Below, piece by piece: positions 36,701 to 50,800 of a stretch of 64,000 nucleotides of DNA. The notes under the pieces were generated by a model that worked only from the letters and a program-made list of their open reading frames with translations, had not been told where the DNA came from and searched no databases. Origin of the DNA: Nissolia schottii (lineage: Eukaryota > Streptophyta > Magnoliopsida > Fabales > Fabaceae). Location: positions 571,686 to 635,685 of the forward strand of contig QANU01064415.1 of NCBI GenBank assembly GCA_003254905.1. The letters run 5' to 3'. Positions within the stretch are counted from its first letter, which is position 1. Each line of letters starts with the position of its first letter. The translations under genes were made by a program, and so were the position numbers.

Positions 36701-39700
36701 ATCCCGTCTAATCAGTAGTAAAAGAGCTGCTATTTAGTAGTATGATAATCTTTTAAACAAAGTTTATACAAATCCAGTTGATAGCAAAAGGAGGAGAGAA
36801 AGTTGGAAATGAAGTGAGAATAAAAGGGATTCAAGGTAGTTTATGAAAACAAACGATCTAATCAAAGTGACTTAGTAAAATAGTATAATTTACAAATTTA
36901 TTTTCATAAGATTTAGCATTATTCTAATGGTAATTATGTAGCAGAATGTTGTTACATGGACAAAAGAGCTATGTTGCTAAATATATAATTGATGTTATCA
37001 TCGTGGCTATTGCATGATTGCCTCAAATTGAAGCTTAAGCAACTTCTGATCGCCAGAACGAACGAGGTTCAGAATTTTGTAAGCTAAATTTCCTGTTTTT
37101 GTTTTAATTACAGTTCAGAAGGTATACTACTTTTTCTTTTCTTTTTCCTTTTCTAAACTTGTGAAATAGTAGTAGATGTTAGTGTTTCAATTAGTGCAAT
37201 GGACACATACATGCATATAGGCTTAGACTACATAGCTAGCTACATGCATAATCGCATGCATGCATGAGTTGAGTTGAGAATCTAAAAGTTTTTTCCTTAA
37301 ATTTGTGTTTGATTGCTGAGAAAATATTAAGATATAGATAATGGGACAAAGACATAAAATATAAGATTAAAAGTGAGTATTGTATTTTGTTTTGTGATAA
37401 TATACAAAAAACAATTTATACATGTATCATGTTTGGTTTTGTGGTAACAAGACATAAAAACGTAATGAATGACTTAAAATATCATTTGGGTCTCATTCCC
37501 ACTTATTCATAATTTCATTAAAACTTTGTTTCTGTCTTTGTCTTTGTCCTCGTGATACACTAATTTTCTGTTTTGAGACACAAGTTTTTGTATATGTCTT
37601 TATAATCAAACAGAATTTTGTGTCATTGTATCCTTGTATTTGTGTCCTATATCAACAATCAAACATAGCCTAAATTTTACCTAGCTAATTAGGTTTCATG
37701 TGCCGACGTCTAATTCCAAACATTGGCCAGGGGAGATGTCTAATTAGCATCCCCATCACTGTACAATTAATATGCTTAACAAGAATTGTATCCAATAATT
37801 CTAATTAAAACATAAATTAAATCTCACGGGGGATGGACTTACCTGGTTCCAAACAATGGCACCAATAACTACATTTGTATAAAGATCACTACTTTCAGTC
37901 TTCAGAGCATATAATCAGCAGTAAATTGGACCTTCCTACCGAGACACACACATACATATGTGTGTGTACATTATAACTGCTGACTTTCTTCTCAGCTAAT
38001 CCCTTGTGTTTGGATTATTATATATATATATATATATATATCAAAATGCATAAACTGTGGTGCAATATTGTGGATTGGAGTACAAAAACGCATAAAATAC
38101 CAGGGAAACTTTTTCAGGAAATGTATATGCATAAAATGTAATTGTCAGTTCATGAGTAATATTGCTATTGTAGCTTTGTGAACCAGAATCTGCCTTCCAC
38201 TTTGCTTTTTTGGTGCATGTGCATAATACCTTATTTCCTTTTAAAATTATCATTCACTAAGTAAATGTAAATTATCCTTAATCACCTGCTAGATGCTCAA
38301 CTGATAAAAGGAGTTATACTATGGTGACAATAAGATGTGACAACTCTTAAACAACTTCATTCATATAAATGTGGAGTTCATGCTGGACTTTACTATGGTG
38401 AACCACATATCTATGTGAATAGGGTTGTGCAAGAGTTGTCTCATTAATTTCATATGGATTTATATGCTTCAAACATACTTGTACTAGCTAGTACTATGCT
38501 TTTTGTAAAGGAATTTTACAACTGTGCATGTTTATGTACTAGTGAACAGGATAAGAAAGGTAGAAAGAGGGAAATTAGCAGCAAAAGGGTTAAAAAAACA
38601 AAATATGCGAATTGTATGAAATTGCAATAAAACAAAAAAAAGCAGTTATAGAATCTAGAAAGGGTAGTTTACACAGAGAAGCAATACTCTATATAAGAAG
38701 TTACTGTAAATATACATGGACACATATTCAGGTATTAGGGCAATATATATTATGATTTACTTTTACCTTTTTCATAATATAAAGTTCACCCAAGTTAAGT
38801 TGGATAATCGACAAAATTAATGCAATCTACCACATGAAAAAGATCCTGTTTAATTTCGTAGAAGAAACTAGCTCTCAAGCTTCTGGATTCATTTTTTAAG
38901 GTCGTCATCATCATCTTCCAACATATATACAATATTTGATTTCTGATGAGTAGCTAGGAAGGCCAAAACTCAAAACTGATATTGTTGTTGACTTGGGTTC
39001 ATATATATATATGTGTGTGTGTGTGTATATGTGTGTNAATAAATGTCAAACAATACACAAGATGCTTCTTCGCTTGCAGGGACACACACACATATCTGTT
39101 ATATATGATCATTATCCATTTAAAGTTCTGGTCTGTAAATTACCCTTAGGATTTGCTAGCTAGCTAGCTTGTATATACTTCATAAGATCACCATGTCATT
39201 TGTTGATTTACTTAATTAGATATTAAATTGACCTTGGTTGATATTGATCATATGAACAATGTATTAAATGATTAGATAATTGGAAGGTATCTAGGACAAT
39301 CCATCTTTCATGTATGAAGAATATTCTGGATTTAGATCCACCATGAACAAAGCAGAACTACATCATTTTATTTAAGAAGTCAAATCAAATGCAAAGAACA
39401 GTTATAATTTTATTTTCAAAATAAAATAAGAAAAGCGAACATTTGTTTTTTTTGGGACTCACATTTACAAGACTAATTTAACACAAAGTTTAAAATCTAA
39501 AAAATTAATTTAATTTATTTGCATTTTAAGAACTAATTTTAGGAACTAAAGTTACATTAACTCAATTAATTATTATTTTATATAGTTATATAATCAAATT
39601 TATACCAATTTACTTGTAAAAGAAAATTATATCAATTTTTAAAATTTAAATAATGCTATATATTTTTTTTTATAAATAACAGGATGAGAAACACCCGAAT

Positions 39701-40286
39701 GAAAACAAACTAAACGTTTACAATATTAAGAAACGAAATTTCTATCAAGTCACTGTGACAATCATACGAAATAAACGGGGGAATGAAATCAAAGAAGATC
39801 ACATTTAATAAATGCTTAAAGACCATAGCAAGATTATCTGCACAATGATTAAACTCCCAAAGGGAATAAGTCAACAGCTCCTTGATTGCCGTGATAAGGG
39901 AAGACTTATGATGTGAACTTAGGCATCATCATCATCATATACGTGAAAGAGAAGACTTAGGCCGTGATAAGGGAAGACCAGTCATGTGTACTTACGCATC
40001 ATCATTTTGTTATTTATCACATCAATTAATTTTTTATTATATTCTCTCCCTTAATAAAATATATTATCAAAATATTTTTATTTTAAAATATATTATAAAA
40101 ATACACTTATTTTTAATTAATATAACATCTATTTGAGGCTACATTATATTAGTTAATATGGTCCAAATTTGTCTATCTGCTAGACGAATTTACATTCACA
40201 TAGATTTACATCTTTCTTTGTGTTGAAATTTTGTTAATTTAAAATTTTAAAATATTTATTCAATTTATAAATAATTAAGAAAAAAA

Positions 40287-40294
40287 TATAAATA
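40287..40294 (+). promoter_or_regulatory. Candidate TATA box of the amidase gene
   Basis: TATAAATA ends 35 bases before the first ATG (40330). A start site about 30 bases downstream would leave a leader of only some 10 bases, which favours leaky scanning to the next ATG. A second TATAAAT near 40313 is too close to be used for this ATG. Confidence 0.45.
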
Positions 40295-40329
40295 GCTAAT
40301 ATTGCCTTAAAATATAAATCAACGCAGAA

Positions 40330-43300
40330 ATGTTGGCAGTGAAAGTGAATGCGAATCTTATTGGCGGTGGTAGAACCTTGTACACCCACACTCACATTCC
40401 GCCGCCGTCTTCAGCGTCTACTGTCTCCGTCGGCGAGTCAGCAGTGATGGCATCATCTAACTCAGTGGTCCGAGTTGCCGCGGCTCAGATGACTTCCATC
40501 AACGACCTTGCTGCCAATTTCGCCACCTGCTCTCGTCTCGTCAAAGTACTCTTCTCCTTTTACTTGTACCTCTAGGTCAAAAATCCTTTACAACTTTAAT
40601 TGAAACTTGGCCTTTAATTAGTCTGTGCTCTCGAAAGGAAGCAGCATCGGCTGGAGCCAAATTGCTTTGCTTTCCTGAAGCCTTCTCTTATGTGGGTGCT
40701 AAGGACGGTGACAGTGTTGCCATTGCTCAGCCTTTGGATGGACCACTCATGCGGAATTACTGCTCTTTGGCCAGGTTTGAGAATTCCCTGAGTTCATCTT
40801 GATTTTCTCATTTTGCCTCATGCGTGTAGCTCAATTGCAATGCAGAGAGTCCAGCATTTGGTTGTCACTTGGAGGCTTTCAAGAAAAAGGATCCGATGAC
40901 CAGCACTTGTGTAATACCCACGTTGTAGTCGATGACGCCGGCGAAATTACAAGCTCTTACAGAAAGATACACCTGTAAGATGACTTACTTATGGTCAAAC
41001 TGACTTTAATTCCGTCAACTATTGCTTTGTGGCAGTTTTTTTTTTTCTTTTCTCATGTTGCTCGGCATATTTGTCTTTCTAGTGTCATGCTGTTTATTGC
41101 TCCAAGTTTGCGATACAAACGCAGGCGAACAGTGTGTGGGTGAGAGAGTGACAGTGATGTAAGATAGTAGGAACAAGAGTTAGAGAATGGGGAGAGATGC
41201 AGCTAAAGTAGGGGGAATTTCTGCATTGATAGAAAAGTGAATGCAGCTGTGGACTAGAAGAGGGCAGAAAGGGAAAATCATAATAACAATATCAGTTGAT
41301 CAAAGATGAAAACTAAAAGTAAACCCAACTCATCACACCCAATTAGTCCTATTTTAACTAGAAATCCTAATTTAATCAACTAAAGTAGTAATGTGTGCCC
41401 TAATTACTATAAATTTCAAGATTTCTACAATCCCAAAAACAATTGATGTTGTAAATGTTCCTATGCTATACTCCTTTGTGTCTATCACATAGTTCATTAG
41501 AGAGCTATATTATTGACTCGTTTATCAACTCCTAGATATAGCTTTATGTCGTATGGTCCTCCAGAAATGAGGAAATTCACTGCTATCTGTTTGTCTTATT
41601 ATGACTGTATAAACAATTGATACTTTATTTTATTTCTGTGAAGGTTTGATGTAGATGTTCCTGGTGGAAGGGTATATAAAGAAAGTAGGTTTACAGAAGC
41701 AGGTAGGATATTTCCTCTGTACATAGGCAGTGAAAGAATAAATCATATTTCTCGTTTTTGTTACTAGAAGATCTAAGGGTCAGTTGGACTTTCACAGACC
41801 TGTATCCTCATAGGAAGTGAAAGAATAAAGATGAATAGTACTAGTCATGGTGGTTCAGATGACATTTCCTTTTACGGAAAATGCAGAGCTGTTGTCACTT
41901 TCTTTTGTGGGAGAATGGGGAGGAGGGCGTTGACGGAGAAGATAAGCAATTATGTATGATGTGAGGGATGATTATTTTCATGACACAATCTTCTATTTTG
42001 ATGTTTCCAGGCAAAGATGTTGTTGCAGTAGACAGCCCAATTGGGCGGTTGGGCCTCACCGTTTGCTATGATTTGAGGTTTCCTGAGATTTACCAGTTGT
42101 TACGTTTCCAACATGCAGCGCAGGTATTAATTAAGTAGAGATCTTTCGTTTCTGCTTAAAGAAGGTTGTTTAGAATCTATTTTTATTTTATTTTTTTGTT
42201 TTACAACATCGAGGTACTATTGGTGCCTTCAGCATTCACTAAAGTGACAGGTGAAGCACATTGGGAGATTCTTCTCCGTGCTCGTGCAATTGAGAATCAA
42301 TGTTATGTAAGAATTCACTTTTGTCTGTACTGATACTGCCCCTTACCCTCTTTTCTCATGTATAATCACTGCATACATTGAAGTCTTTCACTGGTCCATC
42401 TTCTTGTGTATTTTTCTGCTAACTATCAATAATCTTGAAATCTTAAATTATGGATAATTTTCAAAGGAGTGGCTTTGATTGTCATTTGTATGTCTTTGAA
42501 ATAATTAGGACAAGTTTCTAAGAAAGGTGCCTGAGGAAGTATTTTTAAACTGTTTTCTTCTCTGCCTCATATTTTTAGGAATATGGTTTGATGAATGAAT
42601 TATTAGGTCATAGCTGCTGCACAAGCTGGTAAACATAATGACAAAAGAGAAAGCTATGGTGATACATTAATTATCGATCCTTGGGGAACCATTGTTGGTC
42701 GATTGCCAGGTAAGAAACTTGATACTTCCCCACATCCATTCAGATACTTTTTGAAGTTGAAAATACAATAACCAAAAATTATTCAATTTCTTTTCCCTAG
42801 TTTCTTTCTTCTTATCCCTTCCCAATTTACAGGGTTTATGCCTAACTGTTCTCACTGAAATTTATCAATAAAAACTTACTGTAAACATGTAAGAAAAGAT
42901 GTAGGAAAAAAAAGGAATCATTCAAAAAACAAATGCCAGTTCACTTTGCAACGCATAGTTCACTCTCTCACACAAATTCAACTTTGGTAATGCTTAATTG
43001 AATTTGAGATCTATGGATCCAACCTTATTATTAGTCAACATGGCCTTCTTTTCTTCTTCTTTTTTTATAAACTCAACATAGCCTTTTGTATCATGCCTGA
43101 AAGGTTTTATGTATAAGATCAGTGGCCACATTATTTGCACCAGGGAGAGGGGGAGTGAGAGTGGAGCTTCTGTTGTCCTTCTTGGACATTTAAGCTGTTA
43201 TGAGTTTATGCATTAAAATCTCTCTTTTACTACATATTACATTCCGCCCCCCCCCCACCCCTCTCTGTTATGAGTTTATGCATTAAAATTTCTCTTTTAC

Positions 43301-43679
43301 TACATATTACATTCCTACCCCCACCTCCCACCGCTCTCTTCATTATGGTTTCGAATGTTCAATTAATGCAATGCTTTCTTCATCTTCAAGTGTTGCCAAT
43401 TTCTGTTATGTTTAACTCGTAATTTACTGGTTTTTGTTTTATTTTTCTGTTTCAGATCGTTTGTCAACAGGCATTGCAGTAGCCGATATTGATTTATCGT
43501 TGGTTGATTCCATAAGGGAGAAGATGCCAATTGCTAAGGTAAGATGCCATTAGCTGATATTGGTTTTATTGGCGCAGTAAAGCTTTTCCAATTCATATCT
43601 CCTAATGTCTTCATAAATTTGTTCATTTTGGTTTCAGCAAAGGAAGCCAATTGATTTCTGGAAAGCTGCATCACTATAG
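40330..43679 (+). CDS. Nitrilase-superfamily amidase, deaminated glutathione amidase type
   Basis: Closest in pattern to plant NIT1-like (DGA) enzymes, which hydrolyse deaminated glutathione as metabolite repair. Nine exons, 40330-40545, 40638-40774, 40846-40974, 41644-41702, 42011-42123, 42214-42306, 42607-42709, 43456-43538 and 43638-43679, join in phase to 324 residues. The catalytic triad is complete: Glu86 ([10 protein letters not shown]), Lys158 (SYRKIHLFDV) and Cys199 ([10 protein letters not shown]). [11 protein letters not shown] and [16 protein letters not shown] are typical of the branch. The first 39 residues lack acidic residues except Glu36 and look like an organelle-targeting extension. 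Met40 (40447, G at -3 and +4) starts just before the conserved [10 protein letters not shown] and would give a cytosolic form. Omega-amidase is the main alternative, but the motif spacing fits DGA better. Confidence 0.9.
43195..43332. repeat. 70-bp tandem duplication in amidase intron 7
   Basis: 43195-43264 and 43265-43332 both start CTGTTATGAGTTTATG and end in C-rich runs. They differ mainly in the poly-C stretch. Confidence 0.85.
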
Positions 43680-44373
43680 TTTTGGGGGCTTTCTCGTTAC
43701 TTGAACCAGTCAAGAAGGAGTGTTAGTCTATTAGCACCATGCCAAACCAATGAGATTTAAACATGGGACTGACATCCATATTAGGTTGCTACCATGGTGT
43801 AAACAACTAAGAACATTGGTTCATGCTTGCTCTATTTATTATAAGGATTTAGATTATTATGCTCCTTGATATTATACGTTATGAGTGTTACAAGTTCTGT
43901 TGCAGGGTCAAGTATGCTTTAACATAAATTGAGATTAGGCAATTGGTGCTTTATCTTGTATAATAGCATCAATAGTATCATGCTTATCCCAAAATTTGTA
44001 AGCTTGGAAATGAGCGAAGTTGTAAAAATAATAAATTAATAAAAACAAGAGGAGCGTAATTTTCGTTTTCATGGTAGACATTCTTGTGAATTTATATAGT
44101 TAAAGATCTTCCTATTTCGAGAGATTTTGAAGAAATTCATCAATAGAAGTGTTTATTTGGATTGAAGACTATAATTTGTACGTTCAATGAAGACTTGATT
44201 GAGAGCCGGGGTGTAATCTTAAAACAATGTAAACAAAAATGCATACATGTTCTTTTCGAGTGAATGAAAAGTCAAGAACAAGCGTGTCTCAAGCAGAGGG
44301 ACCACTGATTTCTAAAGAAATGGAGGGTAAAAAGGAATTTTATATTCTTTGACTTTTCTGTCTAATCTTACAC

Positions 44374-44409
<36 letters not shown>

Positions 44410-44564
44410 AAAAGAAAAAGAAAGAAAAGTTGCGAGATGAGACATTATAAAAGAGCAACATTTCAAAAGAAAGAAAAAGAAAAGCATTCACAGATATAGG
44501 GCTACTATGAGTATGAACAATGTAATAATTTGTCCTAAGAGAGAGAAACATGCTTTTATAGTAA
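43680..44564. other. Spacer between convergent amidase and coiled-coil genes
   Basis: Both 3' UTRs and an AT microsatellite at 44377-44407. Nothing else supported. Confidence 0.5.
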
Positions 44565-47500
44565 TCAACTAAGCAAAAATTCATGCATAGAATCAGGACT
44601 CCCAAGGAGATCAAGGGGTCTTTTGCTAAGGGAGTCTTTCAAAATTGTTATTTGACCTTCCTTCAGAAGTATATCTTCATCAAGTGCCTCTATCTTCTTC
44701 CTCAATACATTGACCTCTGAGTCCAACAGCATATTCTGCTCACTATATTGCTTCACTTGCTCCCACATATGGTCTCTCTCCTCTGACACTTTGGGCAATA
44801 TTCCCCTCATTATTGTTAACTCCCTCATTGCCTCTTGCAGATCACTTTGGAGGTGGTTTATACTCTCATCTTTCTTCAACATCTGTTGCAACAGAACAAG
44901 AAAATTATTTCAATTATTCTCCAGGGGCTGGGAGGACATGTTTATGCAATAGCAATTACACTAAGACAACTAATAACAACACAGCACCCTATGCTGAATT
45001 TAAACAATGGAATACTGGCGACTGACCTGAAGTTCAAGGTCCTTCAACTTGTGGGTTACACTCGAAAGGTTGTCGAGCGCATTTTGTACTTCAGATCTAA
45101 GTATGTCGTTTCCTCTAACTGCTGTAGCAATTTCAGCTTGCATCTGCTCAACCTGGAGCTCTCTAGAGTACAGCTTCTCTCTTAATAAACTTGTTACCAA
45201 ACATTCTGCTTTAAGCTCAGTTCTTATAATATCCTATACAAGCAACATGATCCATATAATAACAATAGAGAAGTTCAATAAACAGATTCGGAATTTAAAA
45301 AATGTTCAAAATAAATAAACACAATGGTAAAGGCAAAGTAAAGGATTTACAATATGTATTACTACAATTTAAAAAAAAGCTTCCAGAAGAACCTCACCTC
45401 AGATGATTGATCGTTCAGTTTAGCTAATTTATCAGAATCTATGAATTCGGACTGAAATTTAGAAGTCAATGGACTTGACTTTTCATTCAGCAAAGAAGAC
45501 ATCATCTGCAAACTCCTTGTTAAACCCTCAGTGCCACTTTTAAGTCCCTGAATTTTTGTTTCAGATTCAACTATAAATTGGCCATCCAAACCATTTCCAA
45601 TCAGTACTCTGTCCAGCTGGATATTTTGACGAAGATGGCTTCCTTTCCCTTGAATGAATTCCAGCAACTGAGAACACATGTATGTGCTTTCATTTAGCAT
45701 TGCTAGACCTTGATTCTGAAGGCAGAAGATGCGGGCCCACAGTTCTTTATCTAGCTTATAAGTGGCAGCAAAACATTCTTTGCCATCACCTTTCAGTCGG
45801 CTTAACAGAATTATATTTTCATGGCGAAGAGAATCTGCCTCAAACTTGTAGGATTCCAACTCCTTTCTCAAGGCCAATTCTACTCCTGTTAACCTCATCT
45901 GCTCCATTTGCATTTTGGCAATGTGCTTATCAACACTCTCCTTAGATTTGTTTTTTGGAAGGTCCTCACTAAACCCATCTTGTAATCCCGTTATTGTCTT
46001 CTCTTGCTCACTGCAAGTTCTTAATAGTCTTGTTAAGGACTTGTGTAACTCTTTGCACTCCTTATCCTTCTCTTCGAAATTTCTTCGTAAACAGTCCCTA
46101 TTTTCTTCTGCTGTCTTATATTTCTCTTGTAGTTCTAAGAGATTTTGCTGCAAATCAAGAATCTCCTCTTTCATTTTCTCTGTCTTTTCAGTTAATCCCT
46201 TGAGTTGTTGGTCAGTATATGCCATCACACTTTTGCTTTCCATTTCCCTCTCACTAAAAGAGGAGACTTCCCTTTGAAGCGATACATTCTGCTCTGCAAG
46301 CTCTCTAACTCGTTGACGGAGCCTTTGCTCTTCTAACTGGAACTTCTCAAGCTTAAACGACCAGTCACTTGACCTCCTGTCCAATTCCTTCTCCAATGAA
46401 GACTGCATCTCATTCTTTTCTTTTTCTACTCGTTGAGTCTGAAACTCCAGTTCTGTCTTTACACGTCTTAGTTCTTCCCTGGCAGATGTTCTGTCAGAAA
46501 TTCGAGACCTTATATGAGTTGAAACTTCCAGAGCCAAGCTTGTTTTCTCCTCGACCAGGTTTCTGATTGTCTGAATCAATGTTGGTACATCATAACCACC
46601 ATCGGGGTAAAAGTTTTCTCGTTCTAATTTCTTAGAAAGAAGAATAACTCTCTCCTCAGCTTCCTTGGATCTTCTCATCAGTTCTGCGTCAACAGCCTCC
46701 TCGGGTTCATCACAGCTTAAACCCTCAGAAGTACCATTCATGCCATGATAACCATTTGTCATTCTATATGGTTCATCCAACAAATAACTTTTTGGTGGAG
46801 TCTCATCTAAATCAGAGTCATAGCATCCATTCACAGATCTGGCGTAGATATCTTCGATTGTGATTGGATTGTCAATATCAAAATCCTTTGAACTTGTTTT
46901 GGTGAGATCACGAGACTGAGAAAGTCTCTCAACGACATTTTTTGCAATACTCCTTGGAGATTCATGTCCAAACCCATTTTCTGTCCCATTTCGGGATGAG
47001 AATCGAAGACGGGTAGCTTTAGCTTCTCTAAATGAGTGGGCCCTTGGTTTATCTTTGACTTCATCTGTTGGTGAATTAGGTGCTGTATGCTGAGTTTTTG
47101 GAGGAAGCTTCATACCATAATTTCCATGTCCAGTATTATTCCTATGTGAATTGTTCCTGGGTCTACTGTCCACCAGCTGCTGCTCCCCATCAATATAACG
47201 ATCTACAACCTTACTAGAAATGTTGCTGGAAGAAGTGGAAGAGCTTCCAGATAAATCATGATGAGATCTTGACGAACTATTAGATCCAGGCCTCTCATAT
47301 CTGTTGGAATTTTGGTTAGAAGACACTGCAAATTGTATTGGCCTGTCCCTCTTTTGCTTCTCAGAATTAAGAACCTGACAACTGATAGAAACACAGAAAG
47401 TTCAACAAAAATAAAGATGTGCGCAATACAACTAATAAAATGGATATAATAAACTTCAGTCCAGTCAAGATTTTGCTTTAAAAGTTAGGTTGTCAGGTCT

Positions 47501-47847
47501 CACCGAGACGAATGCTCTAAGTGATGAAACGGATCACTAGCAATGCTACTAGAAGGAGATCTACATGGCTCTTTGAACTGGTAGGCAGCTGATGATAATG
47601 ACCTGCTCCTTCTAAGAGCTGGAGCAGCACAAGAACTCTGGCTGTCAGAAACTTGCTTCCGAGATTTGGAGAACAAGCTCTTGGGACTCTGGCAATAATT
47701 GTCAGCTTTACCATGAGCCTGATGATTATTCATTCCACTATCTGATGAATCCTCCCAATCCATTTGCTTATTTGTTGATTTTGGTGTAGTTGCATTGTTA
47801 CCACCACCACTAGGCGCCGAAGATTTAAAAAAGAAAAATTTCTTCAT
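44565..47847 (-). CDS. Large plant coiled-coil protein (MKKFFFF N-terminus, DUF7653-like)
   Basis: Four exons, 47847-47504, 47381-45398, 45233-45027 and 44882-44565, join in phase to 950 residues. The start is the ATG of MKKFFFFKSSAPS, an N-terminus that I recall from a plant family annotated as coiled-coil or myosin-heavy-chain-like proteins (Arabidopsis At2g39300/At3g55060 type, DUF7653). That assignment is from memory and moderately secure. Residues 1-340 are disordered and Ser/Asn/Arg-rich with many SRS-type motifs. From about 345 to 935 the protein is almost continuous heptad helix (EELRRVKTELEFQTQRVEKE; LAEQNVSLQREVSSFSERE). No motor head, membrane segment or enzyme motif is present, so myosin names for such proteins would be misleading. 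A cytoskeletal or membrane-tethering role is a guess only. Confidence 0.85.
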
Positions 47848-50800
47848 GTGTTGAACCTTTTCTATGACTGCTACCACAAACTCATCAAAGTGGCCAGCTT
47901 TTCGAGGATTTAATGCCCAAAGTTGATAATAATTCAGGTCTCACTGAACCAATAAGGGAGAAGCAAAACATAAATCCCAACAAGGTAAAATCAAATTATA
48001 CAAAAACCATTGTTGCAAGTCCAAAAAATGAATAAAACAACGACAGAAGGCAAAAAAAACTAAAAACAGGAGAAAGAAATAGAAACGCTAAGCAGGAAAA
48101 AGTAGAGCTGAAGTGCTGAACCATGTTGTGAGATCAAAGAGGAGCATTGATTATTTGACTTCAACAATGGTCACTAGTTCAAAATAAAAACTAAATAGAC
48201 AACTTCAAATTACAGAGAACAAACATGACGAGGCAATCATCCATTTCCATCAAGCCAAATCAAGCAGCTGCAGTGAAAGAAAAAGACTACATTATCCCTA
48301 CAGTTACCTGCTGCATCTAAAACCCAATTTCTAAATATGATGATAAACATGCTTTGATCAATTCCTCTAGCTACACTTGCTTAGTCTACACATCGAAGAC
48401 TCCATTGAAGTTGTAAAAGACCAATTTTCCATTTCTCAAAATTTACAAAAGCAGAAGCCACAAACAAAATCCATATCTGTCAGTCACCACCTAGGTAAGA
48501 AATCTTTGAAAGAATACAAGTTATCTCATAAATAAGGGTCTAATTTTCTTTTACTTTGTTAACGGGAAAAGGTGGAAGCTGAAGAATCTACAAAAGCAAA
48601 ATTACAACATAACCCTATCATTTCAAGGAAACATAGAAAAGCAGGAATTCAGGGGAGGGGTTCACGGCTTCTTGAGTGAATGAACTTACAACAAAAAAGA
48701 TAAAAAATCTTACCTTTCCGATTCGATTTTCTACCTTCTAATTTTCCTTTCTCAGTAAACAAACAGAACAAAAATCTTAAAAGAAAAAAAAAAAGGGACG
48801 AGGAAAAAGGAGATTAAAGATAGAGAGAGTGACTCACAAGGTTCCAAACGGTCAAAAGAGCCAGTTCAAGTTCCACTCCACCTTCAAACGCAAAGAAGAA
48901 AAATGAGAAATCAAATCCGAACTTCAAAGAAACCGAAATTCAAAATCGTCAATTTGAAAAAAGATTAATTAAGTAAATTAAGAATAGACAGATAGAGACC
49001 CTTGACTTGAATTGGGTAACTGAAATCATTTTCCATCTCAATTTCAATTCAAAAAAACTAGTAATAAATAATAAATAAATAAATAAATAAATGGAATCAA
49101 AATCTAACAATTACCATAAAGCAAGGGATTGAAATGATTCAATTTGAGGAAGTGATTCAGAAAAAAAAAAAAAAAGGGAATTCAAAGTTTTGAATTAACA
49201 GCGAAAGAATCTCAACAACAAGATCAATGATATGAAACGCAGTAAGGATGGAGCTTTGTGTTGTGTGGGAATTTCAGGAAAGTGTGAAGGGCAAAATGGT
49301 CATACAATAATGATTTAAAAAGGTTTGCATGCCGCGCTGAATATGCGGTATAGGAGCGGGGATGTTTTTTTTCAGGTAAGTTAGATTAGATGAGACGCAC
49401 ACTATATAATATAAGATAAATAAAAATAATTAGTCACACAACCTAGATATCAAGGCCCCACACCTATCACATTGTATTGAATTGTCTAGTATTGAAATTT
49501 TTTAAAAAAAATAATGGAAGAGTTTGTATTAGTTGAGAGTTAGTAGTTTGAGTGACATCTCGTCGGTCCTGAGTCAAGTGATAAATTAAATGAGTTATAT
49601 TTAATTATTACTAAAAAATGTATAATGTGTTTGACCTAAAAATATATTTATCTTCAAAAGAAAAATGTAAGAATATGAGGTGGTAGGTAGTGAGAAAAGA
49701 GTTGAACCCATTATTAATGTCATAATACATTTTTTTTATATTGATTAACAACATATTAAAATTAAATTCATAATTTAGACTAATAAATTGTATTTTATAG
49801 TATACTTATAATATATTGTATTAAATTTTTTATTCATTTTTTGTTTCAGTTTGATTTCTATGCTCTATATGCATGAATATGAAAGTAGTCTAATAGGTTT
49901 TAAATTGTTAGTGCATAACAATTTGACTCCGTTATTTAAGGCAAAGAATTAAATTAGTCTCACTTTCAAATACTATTATATAATTAAGAATTATAATAAT
50001 TTTTTAACAACTTGGTTGAATGCATTTATTAAGGATTAAAAAAATAAAAATATTATATAAGAAGTACAACTTTGAAATTTTTGATATATTAAATATTGTA
50101 AAATATTCAACTTTTTATATGTAGTATTTATTTTTATAACCTTTTATAAACTAATACTTTTAAGGCACTTGTTGATAATTTTTTTTAAATTTAGTTGCTA
50201 TGCATTTATTTACAATGTCATAAAATTTGATTGCATGATAATGTATAAAACTTTACACTATTAATGTCAATATATAACAATTAAACTCAAAATTTTTAAA
50301 TAAGAAAAATTTTGATATTTTTATCGGTGTAAACATAGTTGACTCTAGTTATTATAATAATGATTTTAGCATGATTTTTATTATAATTTTTAACATAATT
50401 ATATACCCATTTAATTACTATTATGCCATTAAAATTGTTTGACTCATTATAATTATAATTATAATTATTTCAAATTTTTGGTGATGTATAATTGGTTAAT
50501 AGTGTAAAACATTTTAATAATAGAAACAAATGATTATATACTGTAATGAGTATGTCTCAATAATTATCGGGTTAGTCTTAAATTTTTTAATTAGAGATTA
50601 GATGACAATGGGGCTAATATTAATATGTAAAAGCAAAAAAGTTGATAATATTAATTTAATTTTGATTATGTACTCTTAGTGTAAAATATTTTACACAATC
50701 ATTTAATCATGTATTATTAAATTAACAAATAATGTTTCACCATCTTCAAAGTCACATTTATTGTTTATTTATAATTTATAATTTATAAGATAATACAATT

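Larger units (their letters stand above)
34870..40286. other. Intergenic region with microsatellites and a faint LTR-type fossil
   Basis: This holds the upstream region of the basic-protein gene (GA tract), AT/GT microsatellites at about 36137-36160, 38019-38041 and 39001-39036, an RY-like GCATGCATGCATG near 37254, one undetermined base at 39037, a fossil repeat at about 36205-36700 and an imperfect direct repeat at 39888-40010. No gene is supported. Confidence 0.5.

Noticed and set aside
45682-46566. Plus-strand frames opposite the coiled-coil gene
   Set aside because: Antisense shadows of long helix-coding exons.
44565-47847. Myosin heavy chain
   Set aside because: Only coiled coil is present; there is no motor domain.
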